Assembly: GCF_900129285.1 (NCBI RefSeq)
Contig: NZ_FQUW01000010.1
Span: 1 to 64,000 of the forward strand
Direction: 5' to 3'
Source: Desulfofundulus australicus DSM 11792
GTDB taxonomy: Bacteria; Bacillota; Desulfotomaculia; Desulfotomaculales; Desulfovirgulaceae
Length of the DNA: 64,000 nt
Every line of letters begins with the position of its first letter. The first letter of the stretch is position 1. The position numbers were made by a program, and so were the translations under genes. The notes under the pieces are model-generated. The model had not been told where the DNA came from and did not search any database. It saw only the letters and a program-made list of their open reading frames with translations. Of this stretch, positions 26,113 to 35,130 are shown piece by piece.

Positions 26113-26170
26113 AACCTTCCCCCTGCCCTGCCTGTTGTTCACCCTTTTCCCTTTCATGGTCATCCTTAAA

Positions 26171-26695
26171 TTATAGCCGGGACATCCTGAACCATCCCCT
26201 CAGGTACATGCGGTAAAACCGGCGGTAAATTAACGCGGACAGCAAGGCATTGTATGCGGCTGCAGGCAGGATAACTCCCGTCAAGGCCACACCGGGGGAG
26301 ATCACGACCTGCAGGTAAAACAGCAGGAGGTAATAAATTAATTGACCTGCGACGGTGGCCAGGAAAGTAAGTACCATCATCACCAGGCGGCTTTCCTTGT
26401 ACAGGCGGGTCTCAAACCAGCCCACCAGGTAACCGGCTGCCGCCATGGAAATGGCATTCAGGCCCCAGTAGTGGCCCGAAACCAGATCTTCCAGGAGGCC
26501 GGCCACAAACCCCCAGAAGGTCCCCTCCCGCTGTCCCTTCCAGAAGGCATAAAAAACCACCAGTATAAAAACCAGGTCCGGTACCACACCCCGGATGCGG
26601 ATCAAATCCACCACCGTTACCTGCAATAAAAGGGCCAGCAATAAAAAGCCGGGCAGGAACACCATACCTGGCAAGAAAAAAACCCCCTCTGGCAT
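26171..26695 (-). CDS. mreD: Rod-shape protein MreD
   Basis: 174 residues with about five membrane segments, conserved GVVPDLVFILVVFYAFWKG and GFVAGLLEDLVSG. Part of the elongasome membrane complex. The N-terminus is uncertain: a TTG eight bases after AGGGGG would remove seven residues. Confidence 0.88.
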   Translation of the reverse strand: MPEGVFFLPGMVFLPGFLLLALLLQVTVVDLIRIRGVVPDLVFILVVFYAFWKGQREGTFWGFVAGLLEDLVSGHYWGLNAISMAAAGYLVGWFETRLYKESRLVMMVLTFLATVAGQLIYYLLLFYLQVVISPGVALTGVILPAAAYNALLSALIYRRFYRMYLRGWFRMSRL

Positions 26696-26730
26696 CCGTT
26701 AAATACCGTCATCATACGGGCAGGCGGCGG

Positions 26731-27570
26731 TTACAGGGCCGGAGAACGGACTCCGGTAACCACCAGCACTTCCTCCAGGCGGTTGAAGTCCACAAAAGGC
26801 CGGACAACCGCTTCAAAAAAAAGGCCGGTGGGGTCTCTTTTCACGCTTACTATCTCGCCAACGGGTATACCTTTGATGAAAATGCTCCTGGAAGTGCCGG
26901 AAGTGACCACCACCTGCCCGGCTTTCACGGGCATGTCATTGGGGATGTGGATCATGTGCAGGTTGCCGGCCCCCCCGGCCATTCCCTCCACCATTCCCGG
27001 TGTGCGGCTGTCCTGCACCAGGGCGCTTACCGCACTGCGGGGGTCGGTAATCAATAAAACGGTGGCCGTCTGGCTGGTGGTGGAAATCACCCGCCCCACA
27101 AGGCCCCGGGGAGTTATTACCGTCATGTTTGTTTTGATGCCCTGGGCCCGGCCCTTATTAATGGTTATGGTACTGAACCAGCTTCCAGGATCCCGGCCTA
27201 TAACCGCCGCCGCAGCCAGTTCCAGATGGGAACTGGCTGCCGGACCGCTCTGAAAATCCAGCAGCCTTTTCAACCTCTCATTTTCCAGCTGATACTCCCT
27301 GACCTGCTGCAGTTCGCTCTCCAGCAGGTCCACCCGTTCCGAAAGCTCCTGAGCCCGTTGCGAGGCCCTGACCAGAGAAAAGGGGAAGGTAAGCACATCC
27401 CTGGCCAGCCGGCCTGCCCTGGTGACCGCCTGTTCCACCGTAGCAAAAGCATCCACCAGGGTGTTCCCCAGGGGTGGCACCTCCACCCGGCCGTGAGCAG
27501 TAACCCGCATCACATAAAGGGCCACAACCAGCAGGATAACCAGGAAAAATAGCCTCTTGCCCAAAGTCAA
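26731..27570 (-). CDS. mreC: Rod-shape protein MreC
   Basis: 279 residues, TTG start. One membrane helix (about 8-24), a coiled coil (about 70-105: ERVDLLESELQQV, ENERLKRLLDF), then the two-lobed MreC beta domain with NKGRAQGIKTNMTVITPRGLVGRV and TSGTSRSIFIKGIPVGEI. Links MreB and PBP2/RodA. Follows mreB with a 21-nt gap. Confidence 0.95.
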   Translation of the reverse strand: MTLGKRLFFLVILLVVALYVMRVTAHGRVEVPPLGNTLVDAFATVEQAVTRAGRLARDVLTFPFSLVRASQRAQELSERVDLLESELQQVREYQLENERLKRLLDFQSGPAASSHLELAAAAVIGRDPGSWFSTITINKGRAQGIKTNMTVITPRGLVGRVISTTSQTATVLLITDPRSAVSALVQDSRTPGMVEGMAGGAGNLHMIHIPNDMPVKAGQVVVTSGTSRSIFIKGIPVGEIVSVKRDPTGLFFEAVVRPFVDFNRLEEVLVVTGVRSPAL

Positions 27571-27591
27571 CGGGGATCAACACCCATCTTC

Positions 27592-28638
<1,047 letters not shown>

Positions 28639-28650
28639 TCATTGGTTCAT

Positions 28651-29346
28651 CTAAATCAGACCTTCAGCCTTGAAACTGACGTACTTATTATCCCCGATAA
28701 TCAGGTGATCCAGAATCTCAATGCCAATAATACGCCCGGCCTCCCAGAGGCGCCTGGTTACATCCAGATCCTCCTGGCTGGGGGTCGGGTCGCCGCTGGG
28801 GTGATTGTGCAGCAGGATGACTGCCGCCGCGTTGCGGCGGATGGCATTCTTGAACAATTCCCGGGGATGCACCGTGGAAGAATTGAGGGTACCAATAGAT
28901 ACGATCTCCCGGGCAATGACCTCGTTTTTGGTATTGAGCAACAGGGCCCGGAAATGCTCCCTGTCCAGATGGCGCATTTCCTCCATAACCAGCCGGGCAG
29001 CATCCTCGGGACTCCTGATCACCGGCCGCGCTCCACTGCCCGCCCGGGCAATGCGCAGGCCCAGCTCCAGGGCAGCCTTGAGCATGGCCGCTTTGGCCGG
29101 CCCGACCCCACGGACACTGCTCAATTCTTCCACGGAAGCATCCACCAGACCCCGCAGGCCGCCAAAATGTCCCAGGAGCGCCGCTGCCAGTTCCAGGGCA
29201 CTGGCCGTGGGCGTACCCGTACGCAGGAGGACGGCCAGAAGTTCCAGGTCCGACAGCACCCCGGCACCATCCCGCAGGATGCGCTCGCGGGGGCGCAAAT
29301 CCACAGGCATGTCCTTGATGGTAATACGGTACACCTGGGAATCCAA
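28651..29346 (-). CDS. radC: RadC-family JAB1/MPN-domain protein
   Basis: 231 residues. N-terminal helix-hairpin-helix (about 60-95: SVRGVGPAKAAMLKAALELG) and C-terminal MPN+/JAMM metal site HNHPSGDPTPSQED. Called DNA repair protein RadC, though its role is not proven in most species. TTG start. RadC next to mreB and maf is the standard Firmicute arrangement. Confidence 0.95.
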   Translation of the reverse strand: MDSQVYRITIKDMPVDLRPRERILRDGAGVLSDLELLAVLLRTGTPTASALELAAALLGHFGGLRGLVDASVEELSSVRGVGPAKAAMLKAALELGLRIARAGSGARPVIRSPEDAARLVMEEMRHLDREHFRALLLNTKNEVIAREIVSIGTLNSSTVHPRELFKNAIRRNAAAVILLHNHPSGDPTPSQEDLDVTRRLWEAGRIIGIEILDHLIIGDNKYVSFKAEGLI

Positions 29347-29398
29347 AGCTCCTTCCCGCCTTCACAACATATTTAACCGGGAATACTCCGGCGGGTTT

Positions 29399-29992
29399 TC
29401 ATTTCTCGAGGAAACACTTCAGGGGGTCCACCCCGAACTCCCTGAGCACCCGGGCCAGGCGGGCCAGGGGAAGCCCCACCACATTAAAATAGCAACCCTT
29501 GATTCCGGCAATAAAAATTGCCCCCAGCCCCTGGGCAGCATAGGCCCCCGCCTTATCCAGGGGTTCACCGGTGGCCACATATCTGGCTATTTCTTCCTCT
29601 TCCAGCGTCCGAAACCTGACCCTGGTACACTCATGGGTAACCACCAGGCGCCCGGAAGGTTTCTCCATCACCGCCAGGCCGGTATAGACCTCGTGTTCAT
29701 TACCCGACAGCAGGCTGAGCATAAAAGCGGCTTCCCGGGGACCGGCGGGCTTGCCGAGAACCCTGTCCTGAAAGACCACCACAGTATCCGCCGCCAGTAC
29801 CAGCCCCCGGGAAATGGCGGGCGCCACAGCCCGGGCCTTTTTTGCGGCCAGCGCCTCGACCAGTTTCCGGGGAGGCAGGCCGTCATGCTCCTCTTCCTCC
29901 ACATCGGGCGGAACCACGGTGAACGGCAGGCCCAGCTGTTCCAGCAGCATTTTCCGGCGTGGCGAAGAAGAGGCCAGGTAGATAGGTAACAA
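29399..29992 (-). CDS. maf: Maf-like nucleotide pyrophosphatase
   Basis: About 197 residues from a TTG at 29992, seven bases after GGAGGT. Start YLASSSPRRKMLLEQLG is the Maf signature; ADTVV and KPAGPREA follow. Maf proteins hydrolyse non-canonical nucleoside triphosphates such as dTTP/UTP analogues and have been linked to septum control. Between radC and a DUF4321 gene. Confidence 0.95.
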   Translation of the reverse strand: MLPIYLASSSPRRKMLLEQLGLPFTVVPPDVEEEEHDGLPPRKLVEALAAKKARAVAPAISRGLVLAADTVVVFQDRVLGKPAGPREAAFMLSLLSGNEHEVYTGLAVMEKPSGRLVVTHECTRVRFRTLEEEEIARYVATGEPLDKAGAYAAQGLGAIFIAGIKGCYFNVVGLPLARLARVLREFGVDPLKCFLEK

Positions 29993-30009
29993 TGTCAAAC
30001 CTCCACTTT

Positions 30010-30276
30010 TTAAAGTTTACGGTACAAAAGGAATCCCAGAAGCAATCCCAGAGCCGTAAGGGGACCTAAAGTAAGGGTGAAACCAAGGGTAAGCCGGGCA
30101 AAATGGAGATCAAGGGTAGCCGGGGCAAGACCTATAGAGGTAAAGGGTTTCAGCGCGGGCAACAGGGGAACGAGTACCACGCCCAGCGCATCACCCACCA
30201 GTGCTCCAATGAGCATCAGCAACAGCAGCAACCAGAAGCTTCTCTGAGGCCTGTACGCGTTAGCCACGGTTATCAC
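30010..30276 (-). CDS. DUF4321 small membrane protein
   Basis: 88 residues, two to three hydrophobic segments, conserved SFWLLLLLMLIGALVGDALG and FTLTLGPLTALGLLLGFLLYRKL. The family is found beside maf/radC/mre genes in sporulating Clostridia; no function known. GTG start at 30276, with a GTG nine bases later as alternative. Confidence 0.8.
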   Translation of the reverse strand: MITVANAYRPQRSFWLLLLLMLIGALVGDALGVVLVPLLPALKPFTSIGLAPATLDLHFARLTLGFTLTLGPLTALGLLLGFLLYRKL

Positions 30277-30376
30277 CCGGCGTCAGGTAGTAAAGTGTGC
30301 GCTATCTGTACTAGTTTATCATTTTGCTCCCCTGCTGACAAGCCGCAACCGGAATTTTACCCGGGCACCTGTAAAC

Positions 30377-31390
30377 CTAGCTCACTTTCCCGGTAAGAAC
30401 CGCTGCCATAAAGGATGCGTAAAAAATTCCGCCGTAGACCATGGTAAACCTGGCGTCCAGGTAACCCCGCCACAGGAGCAACAGGTAGGTCAGCAGTCCG
30501 GAGGCCAGGGCCAGCATGGCGCTAAAGACAGCCGTTTCCGTCAGCACCCACGGCGTCAGCACCATACCGATGGCCGGTATGACGGAACTCTGGAAAACCA
30601 TTGCCCCCGTGATGTTCCCCAGGGCCATGGTATCCTTGCGCTGGGCAAGCCAGATGACGCTGTTGAATTTCTCGGGCATCTCCGTGGCCAGGGGGGCCAC
30701 CAGGAGGGAGAAGACAAGGGAGGGCACCCCCAGCAGAGCCGAAAGATCGGCCACGCCATCCACAAAAACCCTGGCCCCGCCCACGATGCCCAGAAAACCC
30801 AGCAGCACCTGGAAAACAACCAGTCCCAGGGGGGGATCGCCGGCCTTCCTGTACAGGTAGAGGGGGTCACCTTCACTTTCTTCCCCATCCAGGGTATGGC
30901 CCTTGCTCATGGTTTCATAGACAAAGTAAATGTAGGCCGCCACCAGCCCCGTGGCCACCACCGGTTTCCACGGGCGGGGCAAAAAAGCGGCGCCAATGGC
31001 CAGTGTATAAACCACCAGGAAGAAGAGCAGGTCCCGCCGGATGACAACGGCATCGGGCTCCAGGCGGGGGTAACTGGCCGCCCGCTGGCGGCGGAAAGCC
31101 AGCACGGCCCCCCCGCTGATGAATAAAGCCAGGGTCCCCAGCATAAAGGGTGCGCCCAGGATGGCCCCGATGCCTATTTCTTTCTCCGCTTCACCATGCC
31201 CCAAAAGGAGGGCGATCAGGGGAATAACCGTTTCCGGCATGGCCGTGCCCACCGCGGCCAGAATGCTTCCCACCGCCCCCTCGGTAAGCCGGAGTTTTCT
31301 TCCCAGCCATTCCACACCATTGGTAAAAACGCCGGCACTGATCAGAATGATCCCCAGGCTGATTAATAAAAGGGCTGCATCCAGGCCCAT
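30377..31390 (-). CDS. Cation/calcium exchanger of the CaCA family (YrbG-like)
   Basis: 337 residues from the ATG at 31390 with GGGGGAG upstream. About ten membrane helices and the two alpha repeats that form the ion site: GSILAAVGTAMPETVIPL in the first half and LLVAPLATEMPEKFNSVIW in the second, each with the key acidic residue. Probably exchanges sodium or protons for calcium. A charged loop (about 170-195) separates the halves. It follows the ger unit after a terminator, so it is likely a separate transcript. Confidence 0.9.
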   Translation of the reverse strand: MGLDAALLLISLGIILISAGVFTNGVEWLGRKLRLTEGAVGSILAAVGTAMPETVIPLIALLLGHGEAEKEIGIGAILGAPFMLGTLALFISGGAVLAFRRQRAASYPRLEPDAVVIRRDLLFFLVVYTLAIGAAFLPRPWKPVVATGLVAAYIYFVYETMSKGHTLDGEESEGDPLYLYRKAGDPPLGLVVFQVLLGFLGIVGGARVFVDGVADLSALLGVPSLVFSLLVAPLATEMPEKFNSVIWLAQRKDTMALGNITGAMVFQSSVIPAIGMVLTPWVLTETAVFSAMLALASGLLTYLLLLWRGYLDARFTMVYGGIFYASFMAAVLTGKVS

Positions 31391-31410
31391 AACACGCTCC
31401 CCCTTCACGT

Positions 31411-31443
31411 AAAAAGGCCCACCGCCTGCAAAACGACGGGCCC
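31411..31443 (-). terminator. Terminator at the end of the ger unit
   Basis: GGGCCC (31438-31443) pairs with GGGCC across an imperfect GC-rich loop and is followed on the minus strand by TTTTTAC. Confidence 0.6.
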
Positions 31444-31509
31444 TTCTATTCGGAAATTAATTATACACAACCGGATCACCGTTCCCGGTACCCAACCCCG
31501 CCCGGGCCA

Positions 31510-31740
31510 TCAGCTCAGCACCTTATGAATCATGGAGGTAACGGGGGTGAAAACGATCTCCACCACCCTGGCCGGGTTGGGCAGCGGCATATCAAGGGCC
31601 AGGCCGAAACTGTAAAACATGGCCACCACCATGAGCACGCTGTACGCAACCAGCTCCCGCCACATTTTCTGCTTCACCAGGGAAGGCACCTGCAGGGCAA
31701 TGATAATGATGAAAAGCAGGCTTAACAAGGCAACCTTCAT
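31510..31740 (-). CDS. Small membrane protein of the ger unit
   Basis: 76 residues with two predicted membrane helices (about 4-22 and 30-50) and a short C-terminal tail. It begins 26 nt after the gerC stop and precedes a terminator, so it belongs to the germination unit. I do not recognise a family. It is far too short to be the GerB permease subunit that the unit lacks. Confidence 0.7.
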   Translation of the reverse strand: MKVALLSLLFIIIIALQVPSLVKQKMWRELVAYSVLMVVAMFYSFGLALDMPLPNPARVVEIVFTPVTSMIHKVLS

Positions 31741-31766
31741 TCAAACCACCTCTTTCCTCTTCTTCT

Positions 31767-33026
31767 TCACCTAACTTCCAGCATGTGCGGGGGTGTCGGG
31801 TTATTGATCAGGCCGATGCGCCGGATTACCGTCTTCACTTCTACCGCAACGGGCATGGTGGCGAAAACATCCTCCCACTCCCCTTTTACCTGCCTCCACA
31901 CGCGGGGGTATTTGCGGTGCACCGCCTGGCCAAAGCCGAGGGCATCGGTCCGGTATTCCTCCTGCAACCTGGTCACGCAGGCCATGATCTCCCCTTTAAT
32001 AACCCCGGCCAATTCCTTTTCCAGCCGGGAAATGACCCGGGGGTTGTTTAAATCGAGCTGCAGGTTCTGGGACTCGGCCAGGTTGACCCTGACGCTCACT
32101 TTCACCTTCATGCCCAGCCTTCCCCCGGCCAGGTAGGGTTCCAGTTTCACCCCCCCGCGGCCGAAGCGCATGATTTCCATCGTTAGCTCCTGTTTCCCCT
32201 GGCTGGCGGGAAGGGCAATGGTAATTGGACCGCCCCGGACTTCCCCCCGCACCCACAGCAGCCCCCGGGTTTCCCGCTCGCTGAGCTGGCCCACCATTTT
32301 CCCCTGGCGGAAGACGGCCGCCCCGGCCAGCCACAGCCTGTATAAGGAGGGAGGGGTATCGACCCCGGGCAGCAGGGAGATGCGGGTAAAAGCAGGATTG
32401 GGTTTTAACTGCAAAATGGCCGTATAGGGTTCAATGCCGGTGCTTTCCAGCATCTTGATGAATTCCCCCAGCTTGGTGGGGGCGAAATAGGAGGAGAGGT
32501 CCTGGCGGTTGATTATTCCCATGATCACCTGGGCCGGGGTGGTTTCCAGGTGGGTGGGGATCTCCATGATATCCCTGGGGTCCCCCCTGACCACAAGGAA
32601 CCAGGTATCGCGCCGGAACTGGCGGTTGCGGGCGAAGAAATCAATTATTTCCGTAACCCCTTTCTCCCGGGCCAGCTTTTCGGAAATCAGGATGACCTGG
32701 TTGTGGGCGAAAAAAAGCTCCCGGGAAGCTTCCAGGGACATCCGGCGGATGGCCTCGAAAACCGTCCGGTCTTCCGCCACCAGGTTGAGGTAGCGCTTCC
32801 TCCCCCCACCCCCACCACCCATGCCCATGGAAGCGGCCCCGCCGCCCACAACAGCCCCGGGGACCAGGGTCTGCACCTCCACGCGTATTTTATTCCCGGG
32901 GGCAAGATCCAGGGCCGTGAGCAATACTATACCCAGATCCTCCACCTCCCGGTGGTCCCAGCAGCCGGAAAGGATGGATACCAGCACCAGCAATAAGGCC
33001 ACAGAAACCAGGCGCAACCTGTCCAT
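31767..33026 (-). CDS. Ger(x)C-family spore germination lipoprotein
   Basis: About 419 residues. Signal peptide with lipobox LSGC, then the GerC pattern CWDHREVEDLGIV and three alpha/beta domains, with the final long helix-containing domain at about 230-400. A glycine-rich insertion (about 70-80) is unusual. GerC is the lipoprotein subunit of nutrient germinant receptors in the spore inner membrane. Start ATG at 33026 preferred; a GTG nine bases upstream is possible. 50 nt after gerA. Confidence 0.93.
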   Translation of the reverse strand: MDRLRLVSVALLLVLVSILSGCWDHREVEDLGIVLLTALDLAPGNKIRVEVQTLVPGAVVGGGAASMGMGGGGGGRKRYLNLVAEDRTVFEAIRRMSLEASRELFFAHNQVILISEKLAREKGVTEIIDFFARNRQFRRDTWFLVVRGDPRDIMEIPTHLETTPAQVIMGIINRQDLSSYFAPTKLGEFIKMLESTGIEPYTAILQLKPNPAFTRISLLPGVDTPPSLYRLWLAGAAVFRQGKMVGQLSERETRGLLWVRGEVRGGPITIALPASQGKQELTMEIMRFGRGGVKLEPYLAGGRLGMKVKVSVRVNLAESQNLQLDLNNPRVISRLEKELAGVIKGEIMACVTRLQEEYRTDALGFGQAVHRKYPRVWRQVKGEWEDVFATMPVAVEVKTVIRRIGLINNPTPPHMLEVR

Positions 33027-33076
33027 TATTGTCACTACCCTTTAAGCCGCAAGTGCAAAATCCCGGACCTGCCGCT

Positions 33077-34717
33077 TTATCCCTGCCCGCCTTTTTTATC
33101 GGGCGGGGCAGGTTTGAGGCCCTCTTCCTGGCGGAGGGGATCTCCCTTGGCCAGCTCCGACGGGCGTTTATCCATGGCCCACAGGGGAACCCGCATGAGC
33201 AGATCTTTCAAATCGCCGGTGTGCAGGGGAGCCAGGGGGGCCAGGTAAGGAATGCCAAAGGAACGCAGGGAAGCCATATGCACCAGGATGACCAGAAGCC
33301 CCATCATTACCCCGAAAATGCCCAGAGTAGCCGCCAGGACCATCATGGGAAAACGCAAAAGGCGCATGGTAATGGCCATGCTGAAAACCGGGGCCACAAA
33401 AGAACTGATCCCGGTCAGGGCCACAATGATAACCATGAGGCTGGAGACAATCCCGGCGGAAACGGCCGCCTGGCCGATTACCAGGGCCCCCACAATGCTC
33501 ACCGCCTGGCCCACGTTCCGGGGCAGGCGGATGCCGGCCTCCCGCAGGGCCTCAAAGGTGAACTCCATCAAAAAAGCCTCCACAAACGCCGGAAAAGGGA
33601 CTCCCTCCCGGGACGCCGCTATGCTGATCAGCAGCCGGGTGGGGATCATCTCCTGGTGGAAAGTGGTTAAGGATATGTACAGGGAAGGTAAGATCAGGGA
33701 AGCCACAAAGGCAATGTAGCGCAGCCAGCGCACGGCGATGGCCAGGAAAAAACGCTCGTAATAATCCTCGGAGGACTGTAAAAAGACAATGAATTCCGCC
33801 GGCACCACCAGCACAAAGGGCGTCCCGTCGGTAACGATGGCCACCCGCCCGTCCAGAAGCATGCTTACCACCCGGTCGGGTCGCTCGGTGCGGAACACCT
33901 GGGGAAAGGGGGAGTACGGGTTATCCTCGATCAACTCCTCAATATTGCCGCTTTCAAGAATGCCGTCCACCCTGATCCGGGAAAGGCGGCTCTTGACTTC
34001 CTGCACCAGCCGGGGGTCGGCCAGCCCCCTGATATAAACGACTTCCACGTAGGTGCGGGTGCGCTCCCCCAGCGTGATCCGTTCCAGCACCAGGTTGGGA
34101 GTGCGCAGGCGGCGGCGGATGAGGGAAGTGTTGGTGCGCAGCAGTTCGGTAAACCCCTCCCGGGGCCCCCGCACCAGGTTCTCGCTGGTGGGCTCCTCGA
34201 TGCTCCGCACCGGCCACCCGGGAGCGGTGGCCAGGAGGGCCCTTGTCTCCCCTTCCACCAGCACGGCCGCGTCGCCGTACAGGATCCCGTCCAGCAGTTC
34301 AAACACCGTCGCGGCTTCCCTTACCGAACTGGTGTTGACCATGAAATTGCGGACCAGGGCAAATATATTTCCGGCATCCCTGCCCCCCAGGCCGGCCATG
34401 CGGGATTCCAGGGTCAGGCCCTTGAGCAGGGTATCATTAACCGTACCCTTGTCCGTCAGGCCGTCTATAAACACCACGGCTCCGGGAACCCCTCCGTCCA
34501 CACCCAGCCGGAATTCCCGGATGACCAGGTCGCTGCTGTTGCCCAGAATTCGCTTGATCAGAGCCAGGTTGTCCTTCAACCGGGGACCCAGGGGCATTTT
34601 TTTCAGCTCATCGGCTTCATAGCTCCGCTCCCACTGCGCGTAATCTTCCCGGGATGGGGCGGGGTTCCCTTTCTCCCGGGGCAATATCCGGGTCCGTTTC
34701 TTCCAAAAGCGGAACAA
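33077..34717 (-). CDS. GerA-family spore germination protein, A subunit
   Basis: 546 residues, TTG start five bases after GGAGGTG. N-terminal soluble domain (about 40-280, with NPYSPFPQVFRTERPD near the end) and a C-terminal membrane domain of about five helices containing REGVPFPAFVEAFLMEFTFEALREAGIRLP, typical of GerAA. GerA-type proteins form germinant-gated ion channels with B and C subunits. No B subunit gene is next to it. A sigma-G-like promoter lies about 57 nt upstream. Confidence 0.95.
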   Translation of the reverse strand: MFRFWKKRTRILPREKGNPAPSREDYAQWERSYEADELKKMPLGPRLKDNLALIKRILGNSSDLVIREFRLGVDGGVPGAVVFIDGLTDKGTVNDTLLKGLTLESRMAGLGGRDAGNIFALVRNFMVNTSSVREAATVFELLDGILYGDAAVLVEGETRALLATAPGWPVRSIEEPTSENLVRGPREGFTELLRTNTSLIRRRLRTPNLVLERITLGERTRTYVEVVYIRGLADPRLVQEVKSRLSRIRVDGILESGNIEELIEDNPYSPFPQVFRTERPDRVVSMLLDGRVAIVTDGTPFVLVVPAEFIVFLQSSEDYYERFFLAIAVRWLRYIAFVASLILPSLYISLTTFHQEMIPTRLLISIAASREGVPFPAFVEAFLMEFTFEALREAGIRLPRNVGQAVSIVGALVIGQAAVSAGIVSSLMVIIVALTGISSFVAPVFSMAITMRLLRFPMMVLAATLGIFGVMMGLLVILVHMASLRSFGIPYLAPLAPLHTGDLKDLLMRVPLWAMDKRPSELAKGDPLRQEEGLKPAPPDKKGGQG

Positions 34718-34773
34718 AGGGACACCTCCCGGAAACCCGTTTTCCCTCTGCAGGCAATTAAGTCTTCGAATGG

Positions 34774-34804
34774 TATTATGAGTTGGCCGGGGAGGTTTTA
34801 TCCA
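34774..34804 (-). promoter_or_regulatory. Sigma-G-like promoter for gerA
   Basis: On the minus strand TGGATA (34804-34799), 18 nt, CATAATA (34780-34774). This agrees well with the sigma-F/sigma-G pattern (TGnATA, about 17-18 nt, CATnnTA), as expected for a germinant receptor gene expressed in the forespore. Confidence 0.65.
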
Positions 34805-34812
34805 GGAATACC

Positions 34813-34845
34813 AGAATTAAAAAAGCACCGGATGAACCGGTGCTG
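34813..34845 (-). terminator. Terminator hairpin, distal copy
   Basis: GCACCGGTTCATCCGGTGC followed by TTTTTTAATTC on the minus strand. The same 19-nt hairpin occurs at 35110-35128, so two identical terminators flank the repeat between them. Confidence 0.75.
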
Positions 34846-34875
34846 CAGCCTGTAGACAAAGTGTTTCCGGGATGT

Positions 34876-35082
34876 GCCCTGGTTTAAGTCGTCGCTCCCG
34901 GTCGTTTCGCTGGCCGGGCCGAAAGGCCCCGGCTCCGGTCTTCGGCGGGTACCGGCCACATTCACACTTCCTGTGTTCAGGTGGCCTCCGCGGACATCCT
35001 GTCCGCGGCCCCGCCTCATCCCGTCGCCCTGGCCTGGCCCGGCAGCGCTCACTCCAGGTCGCTCCTCCTTTAAAACCAGGGC
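34876..35082. repeat. Dispersed GC-rich repeat, full copy B, with terminal inverted repeats
   Basis: Ends GCCCTGGTTTAA (34876-34887) and TTTAAAACCAGGGC (35069-35082) are inverted copies, giving a 207-bp element. Inside is a perfect palindrome CCGCGGACA-TCC-TGTCCGCGG (34988-35008). The right-hand half recurs inverted at 6652-6742. It has no coding capacity. Size, ends and dispersal fit a miniature inverted-repeat transposable element or a REP-like intergenic repeat. Confidence 0.75.
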
Positions 35083-35094
35083 CCATAAAGAGCC

Positions 35095-35130
35095 TGTCAA
35101 AAATCTGAAGCACCGGATGAACCGGTGCTA
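35095..35130 (-). terminator. Terminator directly after folC
   Basis: AGCACCGGTTCATCCGGTGCT overlaps the folC stop region on the minus strand and is followed by TCAGATTTTTG. It is one of two identical hairpins flanking the dispersed repeat. Confidence 0.75.
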
